This document shows, piece by piece, positions 38,501 through 45,365 of a stretch of DNA of 45,467 nucleotides. The translations under genes were made by a program, and so were the position numbers. Below the pieces are notes generated by a model. It was given only the letters and a program-made list of their open reading frames with translations, was not told the origin of the DNA and made no database searches. This DNA is from Myxococcales bacterium (lineage in GTDB: Bacteria; Myxococcota; Myxococcia; Myxococcales; JAKAPL01). The DNA lies in contig JAJXUD010000036.1 in the NCBI GenBank assembly GCA_021783235.1, positions 1 to 45,467 of the forward strand, read 5' to 3'. Numbering within the stretch: the stretch's first letter is position 1; every line of letters begins with the position of its first letter.

Positions 38501-40295
38501 CGAGTACCGCTTCGGCGGCGGCCCGCCGGCGCTCGTCGTCCGGATCCGCCCCGCGCCGGGGCAGCCCTTCTCGGTCGAGCGGGCCACCGTCTACGACGGC
38601 TTCCTGCGAAAGCTGGCCGAGGTCGAGAGCGCCGAGGGGGGACGTTACGCGGTCTCGAAGCGGGTCGCGTTCGGCGCGCGCGGCAGCGCGCGCGAGCGCT
38701 TCGAGCCGTTCTTCTCCCCAGGGCTGCTCGAGATCGACCCCTCGCCCGGCACGCCCGGGAGCGAGATCTTCCGCGACGCGCTCGGGCGGCCCGTCCGGCG
38801 GACGCTGCCCGCGGGCGGCGAGGAGCGCTGGCTCCACGCGCCGTCGCTCGTGACGCACTTCGGCGCCCTCGCGGCCCGGGGGAGCGCCGAGCCGGAGCGG
38901 CGGCTCATCGACGCCTGGGGGCGGACGGTGGGCGCGCTCCAGGCGACGCCGGGGGAGGGCGAGCTGACCTTCTCCTTCGAGCTCGATCCGCTCGGCCGGC
39001 TCGTCGAGCGGGCGAGCCCGGGCGGCGCCGTGGCCACCGCCCGCTACGACGGCCTCGGCCACCCGGTCGAGGTCGTGGATCCCGACGCGGGAGCGCTCCG
39101 CTGGAGCTACGACGGCGCCGGCCACCCGCTGCGGCTCCAGGACGCCCGCGGCGAGACGATCGACTGGAGCTACGACGGCGCCGGGCGGAAGCTCTCCGAG
39201 CGGCAGAGCAGCGGCCAGAGCGCGAGCTTCGCCTACGACGCGCCCGTCTCCAGCGGCTGCGGCGCGCCGGCGCCCGGCCGGCTCGTCTCGGTGGAAGACC
39301 CCACCGGCAGAAGCTGCTTCGGCTACGACTCCCGCGGCCGGCTCGCCGCGGAGAGCTTCGTCGTCGACGGGCGCCCGCTGGCGCTCGCCTTCGACCACGA
39401 CGCCGCGGGCCGGCTGACGCGGCTCGGCGAGCCCGACGGCAGCGCCGTGGCCTTCGATTACGACGGGCGCGATCGGGTGACGGCGATCCCCGGGCTGCTC
39501 GATCGGGCGAGCTACGACGCCGCCGGCCAGCCGACGGCCCGGAGCTTCGCGAACGGGATCGCCGTGGCGATCTCGCGCGACGCCGCCGAGCGTCAGACCG
39601 GGCTGTCGGCCACGGCGGGCGGGGGGCCCCTGCTCGAGCTCGGCTGGACGCTGCTCGAGTCGGGGGCGCTCGCGAGCGCCACCGACGAGAGCGGGACGAC
39701 GAGCTACGCGCAGGATGGGCTCCAGCGGCTCGTCGCCGAGGACGGCCCCTTCGGCGGTCGCGAGGAGCGGCTCGACGGCGAGGGAAGGCTGCTCGCCCGC
39801 TTCGCCTCGCCCCAGGACCCGCGGCTGCCCGGGGAGGGGCTCGGCTACGGCGCGGGGGCCGGCCCCCACGCGCTCACCTCGGACGCCCTCGGGAGCTACC
39901 GCTACGACGCCGCGGGAGAGCGGACGAGCGGCCGCGGCCTCGCGCTCTCCTACGACGCCGCCGGGCGGCTGATCGCGGCGGCGGGCGCCGGCTTCTCGGC
40001 GAGCTACGGCTACGCCTTCGACGGCGAGCGGCGGACGCGCGACGTCCGCTTCGGCGACGGCCGCGAGGAGCACGTCCACACGCTCGGCCGCTTCCTCGAG
40101 ATCCGCGACGGCGTCCTCTGGAGGCACCTCTTCGTCGGGGGCGAGCGGATCGCGAGCTTCCCCGGAGCCGTGCCGCTGCCGCCCGCCGTGGGGACCGGCT
40201 GCGCCGCCGCGCCGGGCGAGCCGGCGCCGCTCGCGCTCGCGGCCCTCGGCCTCGCCCTCTGGCTGAAAACTTGCCGGAGGCGGCGGCGGGGCTAA
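35520..40295 (+). CDS. SpvB/RHS-repeat surface protein with MYXO-CTERM-like anchor
   Basis: A 1591-aa secreted protein. A signal peptide (LALVLIFGAAAVARAD) is followed by an SpvB/TcaC-like N-terminal domain (PDLTLRYDSRKGNGPLGVGW), then five or so FG-GAP/VCBS calcium-type repeats (DVDGDALPD, DMDGDGRAD, DLDGDGRVD, DMNDDGLVD, DLTGDGLPD). Next come a TcdB middle-like part (LRGFGEGREQALGDDHADGL) and many RHS/YD repeats (YDALGR-like: YDGAGHPLRL, YDSRGRLAAE, YDAAGRLI). The C-terminus is GCAAAPGEPAPLALAALGLA followed by WLKTCRRRRRG, resembling the MYXO-CTERM cell-envelope sorting signal. I see no terminal toxin domain and no PxxxxDPxGL-type core motif, so it is more likely a surface protein than a delivered toxin. 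Confidence 0.85.
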   Translation: MRTLALVLIFGAAAVARADGLTDPPDKGGTRPEAISLPTGPGSLMGMGESGRVQPATGALLYEIPVALPPGPKAVVPDLTLRYDSRKGNGPLGVGWSLDVPSVQRRTDRGMPRYGADGAPEDELLWNGARLVDVGGGLFRLRDEGPLVRLVQDGAGFRADRPDGTKLFLGSSAASRVADGARTFRWLVERAVDVHGDEARYEYAEDLGQRYPTRVSWFRDGRLQAEARLRWEGRPDVFPDARPGFLLTTARRLAAIETFADGRLVRRVSLDYAPGPGLSRLARAEVCGSDGATCLPALTLRTSEVDPSSASLVSLAPPGIWLGDPDTALVDVDGDALPDVVRLTPMGASLWRNLGPRGFGPEEPLAGAPGAALSSPGVAFQDMDGDGRADLLMAPGFGGVGGLAYYPAVAAGLGAPVEGPGGAGLLPNDPAIRWLDLDGDGRVDALRGDAGGWTAWLNLGGGALSAPLPVVPPVAWLALTDPHLRLADMNDDGLVDLVYVQSGSVQLLMNRGFGSFGPPEPLAGAPDVQGDDTRLGLADLTGDGLPDVYYVAPGRLSIWPNRGDGSFGAEIRVAGAPEYDPTSTALRVADLEAHGTSELVYSNGGPGGPSLLRLDLTHGARPNLLASVDDGFGGVRRFGYRPTGDLAAEAVAAGRPWSRFAPFPLLVATEERGDPGGGGAVQQTVRSFRDPFYDGLQRALRGFGEGREQALGDDHADGLVTVRQWHTGDGEDEALAGKPLLEEKRTEAGALMARTRWTYAANATASGVLGEVCRVPVEIERTIERWEGGAAPLVRRIRQQFDVYGHVRVRFEDGRLGGAPDPAAWVVTTRYAEDERPWILGLVAERETTWRGGERVALEQRLYDGAPFSGLPLGAVERGDLVRERRWVAGNRFVDSERRQLDRWGNATVSLDADGRRREVDWDTRFHEWPVEERRLPSPGTTLRFDAAVDWTTGAVARFVDANGAVTVYGHDALGRLVSVEAPDDPSGDPSERREYRFGGGPPALVVRIRPAPGQPFSVERATVYDGFLRKLAEVESAEGGRYAVSKRVAFGARGSARERFEPFFSPGLLEIDPSPGTPGSEIFRDALGRPVRRTLPAGGEERWLHAPSLVTHFGALAARGSAEPERRLIDAWGRTVGALQATPGEGELTFSFELDPLGRLVERASPGGAVATARYDGLGHPVEVVDPDAGALRWSYDGAGHPLRLQDARGETIDWSYDGAGRKLSERQSSGQSASFAYDAPVSSGCGAPAPGRLVSVEDPTGRSCFGYDSRGRLAAESFVVDGRPLALAFDHDAAGRLTRLGEPDGSAVAFDYDGRDRVTAIPGLLDRASYDAAGQPTARSFANGIAVAISRDAAERQTGLSATAGGGPLLELGWTLLESGALASATDESGTTSYAQDGLQRLVAEDGPFGGREERLDGEGRLLARFASPQDPRLPGEGLGYGAGAGPHALTSDALGSYRYDAAGERTSGRGLALSYDAAGRLIAAAGAGFSASYGYAFDGERRTRDVRFGDGREEHVHTLGRFLEIRDGVLWRHLFVGGERIASFPGAVPLPPAVGTGCAAAPGEPAPLALAALGLALWLKTCRRRRRG

Positions 40296-40332
40296 CGTCG
40301 AGGGCGGACCCCTCGCCTTCGGAGCGTGACCC

Positions 40333-40689
40333 GTGTCGACCTTCCGCCGCCTCCCCCGCGCCCCCCTGAACGTCTACCTGAACAAGTTCTTCCGCGAGTC
40401 GCCCTACATGTGCCGCGCCGTCGACGTCAGCGAGGAGGCCGTCTACCTCGCGCGCCTCCTCGAGCCGCGCTTTCACGGCCGCGAGGTCTGCCTCGAGTTC
40501 GCGCTCCCCGGCTGCGACGAGATCCTCTGGGCCCGCGGCCTCATCGTCCGCGACGGCCTCCGCCGCGGCGGCGAGGGCTCCGCCATCCGCTTCACCGTCC
40601 TGCCCGAGGCCTACCGGCGGATGATCCGCGACTACGTCCAGCGCCACGAGCTCGGCCTCGCCGAGACCGAGCTCGCCCAGGCGGCCTGA
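40333..40689 (+). CDS. PilZ-like small protein, degenerate
   Basis: A 118-aa protein starting at GTG 40333 with GGAG (40321-40324) well placed. Its length and strand pattern recall PilZ domains (YMCRAVDVSEEAVYLARL, VCLEFALPGCDEILWARGLI, GGEGSAIRFTVLPEAYRRMI). The expected [D/N]xSxxG is DVSEEA, lacking the Gly, and the N-terminal Arg pair is not clear, so c-di-GMP binding is doubtful. It lies 37 bases after the RHS gene and is probably co-transcribed with it. Confidence 0.7.
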   Translation: MSTFRRLPRAPLNVYLNKFFRESPYMCRAVDVSEEAVYLARLLEPRFHGREVCLEFALPGCDEILWARGLIVRDGLRRGGEGSAIRFTVLPEAYRRMIRDYVQRHELGLAETELAQAA

Positions 40690-40704
40690 GGGCTCCCTCT
40701 TTCG

Positions 40705-40913
40705 GATCGGCGGAGAGATCGGTCGGATCTGCGCGCAGATCGATTCGATCTACGGGGAGATCCGGCCGATCTGCGCCCGAATCGGCCCCATGCTCGTCGA
40801 GATCCGGCCTCTTCTCCCCGAGATCCGTCCGATCGACGGGCCGTCGCGCCCGATCTGGGCGTCGATCCGACCGATCTCCGGCCAGCGTCGACCGATCTGG
40901 GGGCAGATCCGCC
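40705..40913. repeat. Array B: ten 21-bp GATC-containing degenerate repeats
   Basis: Units begin at 40705, 40726, 40747, 40768, 40789, 40810, 40831, 40852, 40873 and 40894. A typical unit is CGATCTGCGGGCAGATCCGG (in rotated form), always about 21 bases. There are no spacers, so it is not a CRISPR array. All three frames stay open over the period and give heptad-like peptides (EIRPIDG, SIRPISG), but no gene start is supported. It fills most of the gap 40690-41042. The rest holds only a minus-strand hairpin GCGAGG-GCT-CCTCGC (41029-41043) that touches the stop of the DUF2127 gene and lacks a T-run. Confidence 0.85.
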
Positions 40914-41042
40914 TTCATGCGGTCCAGAGGCTGATCAATCGGCGGCGATTCTGGACGATGAAGTGCGGGCGAGGCGGCTGTCACCGGCGAGTCCGCCGCA
41001 GGGGAATGCGGCCCGGGGGACGCCGGCCGCGAGGGCTCCTCG

Positions 41043-41567
41043 CTATGCCTTGCCGGGGCTGGCGCCGGCGCGGCGCATCTGCCGGTACTCGTTCCACGTC
41101 AGCGCGATGACGAACACGTCGAGCACCGTGAGGACGCTCATCGAGAAGGATGGGGACAAGACGTACCGATACATCTGGTACACGCCGAAGGCGCCGAAGA
41201 CGGCGATGGCCGTCGGGTAGGCCCAGCGCTTCGATCGCAGGAGCGCCCAGACGAGGAGCACTTTGATGAGCCCGTGCGCGAGCAGATAGACTGCGGCGAA
41301 GACCTTCACCTCCGGCGAGACCCGATTCGCCGCATGCAGCAGGTGGCTCGCGATGAAGTCGCGCGGGTCTTCGCTGAGCTCGTGCTGCGTGAGCGCCGCG
41401 ACGGTGCGACCGATCGACTCCGGCGAGACCAGCAGCAGCAGAACGCCACCGAGCACTTCGGCGACGCCGTCGACGCCCTTGATGAGCACGCCGATTTCGA
41501 AGATGAGGTGCGCGAGTCCTCGACGCTTTCCGGACTGCTTGATCACGTCGCCCCCGACGTCGCTCAT
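41043..41567 (-). CDS. DUF2127 integral membrane protein
   Basis: A 174-aa protein of the DUF2127 family, of unknown function. It matches along its length: LIFEIGVLIKGVDGVAEVLG, LTQHELSEDPRDFIA, VFAAVYLLAHGLIKVLLVWA and SMSVLTVLDVFVIALTWNEY. Four transmembrane segments are predicted. ATG 41567 overlaps the stop of the upstream PAP2 gene as ATGA, so the two are coupled. Codon use has somewhat less G/C in third positions than the neighbouring core genes, in keeping with acquisition. Confidence 0.87.
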   Translation of the reverse strand: MSDVGGDVIKQSGKRRGLAHLIFEIGVLIKGVDGVAEVLGGVLLLLVSPESIGRTVAALTQHELSEDPRDFIASHLLHAANRVSPEVKVFAAVYLLAHGLIKVLLVWALLRSKRWAYPTAIAVFGAFGVYQMYRYVLSPSFSMSVLTVLDVFVIALTWNEYRQMRRAGASPGKA

Positions 41568-42154
41568 CCGCGGCGGACCAGCGGACGGAACCTGGTCGCT
41601 TCGGCCGCGCGGAGCAGTTTGCCCACCGGTCCGCGCACGAGGAACTGCATGGCTGCACCGATCGCCGCACCCACGACCAGCCCGGCGACCACGTCACTCG
41701 GGTAGTGCACGCCCGAATAGACACGTGCGAAGGCCAATGCGACGGAGAAGAGGAGCGACACCGCGCCGAGGCGGCGGTCGAGGCACCAGAAGCCTGCGAC
41801 GAAGGCTCCGGCGATCATCAGGTGATCGGACGGAAAGGAGAAGTCGGCCGACTTCTGCAGCAAGACGAGCGCGTTTGGAAAGGTGATGAACGGCCGCGGG
41901 CGCGCGACGGCGGCAGACAGCGGCTGGTTGGCGCCTAGCGCGAGGACCGTTCCGAGGCCGGTCACGACGGCCGTCGCAACGCGACGTGCCGGGTCCTCGC
42001 CACGACGCGCGGACGTCCACCACGCGGCGATGAGCAGGACGGCAAGCAGCACGAGTCCGGCCCACAGCGCGTACGCGGCGGCGACGGGATGAAGCCAGGG
42101 CGTCCGTTCTGACAGGCGGTTGGCCGCCAGGTACCACCGCGAATCGAAGCCCAT
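41564..42154 (-). CDS. PAP2-family membrane phosphatase (BcrC-like undecaprenyl-PP phosphatase)
   Basis: A 196-aa inner-membrane enzyme of the PAP2 superfamily. The three signature motifs are AVARPRPF (motif 1 in variant form), SFPSDHLMIAGAF (motif 2; PSDH as in BcrC, rather than PSGH) and ARVYSGVHYPSDV (motif 3 with catalytic His). BcrC-type proteins remove phosphate from undecaprenyl pyrophosphate and confer bacitracin resistance; that role is an inference. ATG 42154 is chosen because GAGGAG lies 11 bases upstream and longer forms add a non-family N-terminus. First gene of the pair with DUF2127. Confidence 0.85.
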   Translation of the reverse strand: MGFDSRWYLAANRLSERTPWLHPVAAAYALWAGLVLLAVLLIAAWWTSARRGEDPARRVATAVVTGLGTVLALGANQPLSAAVARPRPFITFPNALVLLQKSADFSFPSDHLMIAGAFVAGFWCLDRRLGAVSLLFSVALAFARVYSGVHYPSDVVAGLVVGAAIGAAMQFLVRGPVGKLLRAAEATRFRPLVRRG

Positions 42155-42387
42155 CTCAGCCAGTCTCCTCGGAGGAACAGATGGTCGCCGCGACGCTCGC
42201 GGGTCAAGCTCAATTCTCGTCGTTGTCGCTCTCATCCCCCGGTGAGGATGCGAGCGGATGGGCGCCCGGAGGTTGGATAGCCCCATGAAGTTCGGCGTCG
42301 GAACGCCAGCGCCCAGGCGGCTGTGGCCGAAGGCTGCGGAACAGCGTGCAAACAGCTTCGCGGCTTCGCTGCTGCAGTGGGCGGGGT

Positions 42388-42897
42388 CGATGGATCGGCG
42401 GGCCGGATCGGTCGAGGGGCCACACTCGACCGATCGGCGACGAGAGTCGGCCGATCAGCGGCCTCACTCGATCGATCAGCGGGCAGAGTCGGTCGATGGT
42501 GGGGTCACACTCGACCGATCAGCCGCGAGAGTCGACCGATCAGCGGCCTCACTCGATCGATCAGCGGGCCGAGTCGGTCGATGGTGGGGTCACACTCGAC
42601 CGATCAGCCGCGAGAGGCGACCGATCAGCGGCCTCACTCGATCGATCAGCGGGCCGAGTCGGTCGATGGTGGGGTCACACTCGACCGATCAGCCGCGAGA
42701 GTCGGCGGATCAGCGGCCTCACTCGATCGATCAGCGGGCTGAATCGGTCGATGGTGAGGTCATGCTCGACCGATCAGCCGCGAGAGTCGGCCGATCAGCG
42801 GCCCTACTCGATCGATCAGCGGGCCGACTCGGTCGATGGTGGGGTCACACTCGACCGATCAGCCGCGAGAGTCGACCGATCAGCGGCGACGATCGCA
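42388..42897. repeat. Array C, left arm: 85-bp higher-order tandem repeat
   Basis: Five complete 85-bp copies start at 42431, 42516, 42601, 42686 and 42771, with partial copies at 42388-42430 and 42856-42897. Each copy is made of three 21-bp units and one 22-bp unit, beginning CGATCAGCCGCGAGAG, CGATCAGCGGCCTCAC, CGATCAGCGGGCCGAG and CGATGGTGGGGTCACA. Copies differ by a few bases only. Because 85 is not a multiple of three the reading frame rotates each copy, which argues against one coding frame. The units are related to array B. 42155-42387 shows nothing I can call. Confidence 0.9.
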
Positions 42898-42930
42898 CGA
42901 TCAGCACCGTCATGCGGTCGAGTCGCGCGG

Positions 42931-43110
42931 CTGATCGGTCGAGTGTCGCCGCTGATCGGCGGAGTCGTGCGGCTGATCGGTCGAGTGTCGCCGCTGATCG
43001 GCGGAGTCACGCGGCTGATCGGTGGAGTGTCGCCGCTGATCGGCGGAGTCGCGCGGCTGATCGGTCGAGTGTCGCCGCTGATCGGCGGAGTCGTGCGGCT
43101 AATCGGCCGC
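42931..43110. repeat. Array C, right arm: inverted 42-bp repeats
   Basis: Eight 21-bp units (starts 42931, 42952, 42973, 42994, 43015, 43036, 43057, 43078), alternating CTGATCGGTCGAGTGTCG... and CTGATCGGCGGAGTCGTG..., plus an end fragment to 43110. They are the reverse complement of the left-arm unit type (CGATCAG...), so both arms together form a large imperfect inverted repeat with its centre near 42898-42917. Confidence 0.88.
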
Positions 43111-43171
43111 AGCGGAACGCCGAGGGCCCGTTCCTCGGCGCCGTTAGTGGGACCGCCGCTTCGCAGCGGCG

Positions 43172-43243
43172 GAGACGGCAGTACGCGTGCTCGTTGAGCA
43201 TGTGCGCGGGGACGAAGAGGAGATCGGGCGTCGCGGAAGCCAT
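43172..43243 (-). pseudogene. Fragment resembling the N-terminus of a Cas4 / Cas4-Cas1 fusion protein
   Basis: From ATG 43243 the minus strand encodes ATPDLLFVPAHMLNEHAYCR followed by L. This resembles the conserved Cas4 start seen in type I-G/I-U Cas4-Cas1 fusions (typically L-[IV]-P-x-[RH]-MLNE-x-x-YCPRL), with the Pro of YCPRL missing. After about residue 24 the sequence becomes unrelated and runs into the repeat array at 43110. No other cas gene or CRISPR array is visible, so it would be a remnant. Only some 20 residues support it. Confidence 0.45.
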
Positions 43244-43367
43244 GCATGACCGAGCATAGCGCCCTCCGGAGACGCAACTGGTCGCACGTTCCGCCCCGCC
43301 AACGGCGGGAGTCAGGCCGCGCGCCGGGAGCGCCCATTCGTGGTATTGCTCGGCTTTGGAACCAACG

Positions 43368-43745
43368 ATGAGCGCGTCGGCCGCCAGCTACCAGGGGAGC
43401 CCTGCCCACAAGCGCTACCCGTCTCCCGCCGGGGCGCCCGGCTTGCGGAGCGACAAGACCGAGTGCCCGCCCGAGGTCTCCTACGAGGAGGCGGAGCGCG
43501 TCTTGAAGGCCGCACTCGGCGCCAGCCTCGAAGAGGGTCTCTGCTCACGGGGCTGCGCCCAAGGCTTTCCGCGCCTCATCTGGGGGCGCTCCGAGTTTCG
43601 GGATGCAGCGGCTGTTCCGCTGTCGCTCGTCTGGGAGGCGCGCCTCACCAACGCCACCGCCGGTGAATACCATGCGTACCCGGTCGACGAGGCCCGGCAC
43701 AGCCAGCTCATGCCGGAGTCCGTGAGGGCCCTCCTGTGGCCGTGA
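43368..43745 (+). CDS. Small unknown protein, first gene of a two-gene module
   Basis: A 125-aa product; ATG 43368 follows GGAA at suitable distance, and an in-frame TTG at 43356 is an alternative. The first 35 residues are Ser/Pro/Gly-rich. The remainder looks globular: SYEEAERVLKAALGASLEEG, CSRGCAQGF, LVWEARLTNATAGEYHAYPV and LMPESVRALLWP. I do not recognise the family. A compact acidic protein with conserved-looking aromatic and Arg residues (EARLTN...YHAYP) could be an enzyme or a small toxin, but nothing in the sequence proves it. It overlaps the ImmA/IrrE-like gene by ten bases and lies beside the repeat array, without an obvious promoter. A hairpin CCCGCC-AAC-GGCGGG sits at 43295-43309. 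Confidence 0.6.
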   Translation: MSASAASYQGSPAHKRYPSPAGAPGLRSDKTECPPEVSYEEAERVLKAALGASLEEGLCSRGCAQGFPRLIWGRSEFRDAAAVPLSLVWEARLTNATAGEYHAYPVDEARHSQLMPESVRALLWP

Positions 43746-45073
43746 TGCTTCAGATCCTTCCCGAATGGGAGGAGGCACCGGGAATCGCCGATCCCGCCGA
43801 TGCGGCTGCCTGGGCGCGCCTGCAAATCACCCTGGAGGGGCCGGCGAGGGTGATCCTCACTCGGGTCCTCGATCGGCGTGCAAGCACGACGCGCGATGGC
43901 GTCTACGGCTCGGTGGTGCCCCTGGCCGCCTGGATCGCGCGCTCTTGGTCGCATCTCTTCCGCTCCGGCCGCGAGCCGCCGCGGATCGCGGAGTCTGGCG
44001 AGCGTTATCGCTGGGAGAGGACGCACTCCTGGCGGCACGCCGGGGAGGGTATCGCGCTTCCGGACGTCCGCTTCTCGCCCGTCGCCGAGCAGCTCGTGGC
44101 GCTGGAGATCCAGCCCGACGGACCGAGAACCCCAGCCTACGAGCGGGTGGAGTTCCTCACTCCGCCCCAGGAGGTCGAGATCCCGCGCGAGGAGTTGAAG
44201 AGATCCTTTCGGGACTTCGTCGACCGCGTGCTCAGCCGCCTGGAGGCGACGGCCCCCTCGGCCTGCGGCACCGCCGAACTAGTGGAGATCTGGCGGAGGG
44301 TGCAGGATCGAGGGGCGCCAGACCACGACGCAGAAGTCCTATCGGCTCGCCTGGGTCTTCTCTGGGACACGATGGAGGAGTCCGACAAGGAGCGCGTCCG
44401 AGGCCTTTCCCGCCAGCTCGAGACGCCCCTTGACGCTCTGGTGGCCGATGGGGCCACCGTGGGTTCACTCCCCGAGCTCCTCCGCTCATCGCAGGCCGCG
44501 TGGGAGAAGTGCGAGAGCTCCGCTGGTGCGCACGCGAGGTGGCGTGAACTCTGGACGGACCTGAAGCGCGACTGGACACCGGCGGCGAGCATGCCGGCCT
44601 GGGAGTTGGGCTGGCAGGCCGCGAAGCTCTATCGCAAGAGCGTCGGTGCTCCGGCAGCGGCGGGCGCGACCGAGGAGCTGCTGGTGCCGTTCGCCATGGG
44701 CCACTTCAGCTGGAAGGCTCCAGGCGACCTCGAAGGAATCGCCTGGGAGCGGGGGCACACTCCCGTTCGCTTGGAGGCACAGACCCGGCCGTTCGCGAAG
44801 GCGCGCGACCTCTATGTCGCGCTCTTCGGGCCGGGACCCGATCGGCGGCATGCCGCGGTCTTCTCGCGGCAATTCTCACGGGCGACCCCAGTGGCCAACG
44901 CATTCGCGGCCGAGCTGCTGGCGCCCGTCGAACTGGTCAGCAGCCGCATCCACGGCGCCGCCGTGTCCGTCTGGGACATTCAGGGCATCGCACAGACAAT
45001 CGGCGCCCCGGAGGACTGCGTCTTCCACCAGATCCGGAACCACCAGCTGGCGGAGATCGACCTGCCGCGCTGA
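43736..45073 (+). CDS. Large ImmA/IrrE-like protein lacking a clear HExxH motif
   Basis: A 445-aa protein. The start at GTG 43736 has GAGGG (43724-43728) at ideal distance; GTG 43742 and ATG 43745 are alternatives. The C-terminal part (about 330-440) resembles ImmA/IrrE zinc peptidases: the segment VANAFAAELLAPVEL (N388) matches the usual 'ExxANxFAxxLLMP' helix, followed by DIQGIAQTIGAPEDCVFHQI. The zinc helix expected just before, normally HExGH, is replaced by KARDLYVALFGPGPDRRH, so metal binding is doubtful. The first half (SVVPLAAWIARSWSHLF, EGIALPDVRF) and the helical middle are not assigned. ImmA/IrrE proteins often cleave repressors of mobile or toxin-antitoxin systems. Confidence 0.68.
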   Translation: MAVMLQILPEWEEAPGIADPADAAAWARLQITLEGPARVILTRVLDRRASTTRDGVYGSVVPLAAWIARSWSHLFRSGREPPRIAESGERYRWERTHSWRHAGEGIALPDVRFSPVAEQLVALEIQPDGPRTPAYERVEFLTPPQEVEIPREELKRSFRDFVDRVLSRLEATAPSACGTAELVEIWRRVQDRGAPDHDAEVLSARLGLLWDTMEESDKERVRGLSRQLETPLDALVADGATVGSLPELLRSSQAAWEKCESSAGAHARWRELWTDLKRDWTPAASMPAWELGWQAAKLYRKSVGAPAAAGATEELLVPFAMGHFSWKAPGDLEGIAWERGHTPVRLEAQTRPFAKARDLYVALFGPGPDRRHAAVFSRQFSRATPVANAFAAELLAPVELVSSRIHGAAVSVWDIQGIAQTIGAPEDCVFHQIRNHQLAEIDLPR

Positions 45074-45156
45074 GGGCGAACTCGCGAGCGCCGCCGAGCG
45101 GCGGAGACCGCTCGTGGCCGCCTCCGTGGAGAAGGCGGCCCTCAAGGCGCCCGTGG

Positions 45157-45174
45157 ACACCACCCCGGTGGTGT
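45157..45174. promoter_or_regulatory. 18-bp inverted repeat downstream of the ImmA-like gene
   Basis: ACACCACC-CC-GGTGGTGT is perfectly symmetric apart from its two-base centre. It sits 84 bases after the stop, following a smaller hairpin CCGCC-GAGC-GGCGG (45091-45104). It could be an operator or the end of a mobile element; no T-run follows. Confidence 0.35.
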
Positions 45175-45365
45175 GCTCGACGGGTGACGTGAGCGTCGCT
45201 GGGCCCGCGGCGCCGAACAGCGCGCCCGCTCCGGCCAGCACCCCCGCGAGCACGCAGCCCGGTGCGAGCGGTACCCCGCTTCGAACGCGCTTCCATTGGG
45301 GGACGAGCCGCGCCCATGATAGAAAAGGACATGCGCTACTGCCCGACTTTGACAAGCCTGGGCAC

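Noticed and set aside
34041..40127. A 2028-codon minus-strand open frame from the helicase through the RHS gene
   Set aside because: Only the helicase part (34041-35363) has domains. The rest is an antisense reading of the RHS gene.
42388..43110. CRISPR array
   Set aside because: Repeats are contiguous 21/22-bp units with no unique spacers; the longer 85-bp period is also repetitive throughout.
42258..43259. A 333-codon plus-strand frame through array C giving DRSA/RPIS repeats
   Set aside because: All three frames are open; the 85-bp repeat rotates the frame so the peptide repeat changes, and there is no start site or non-repeat domain.
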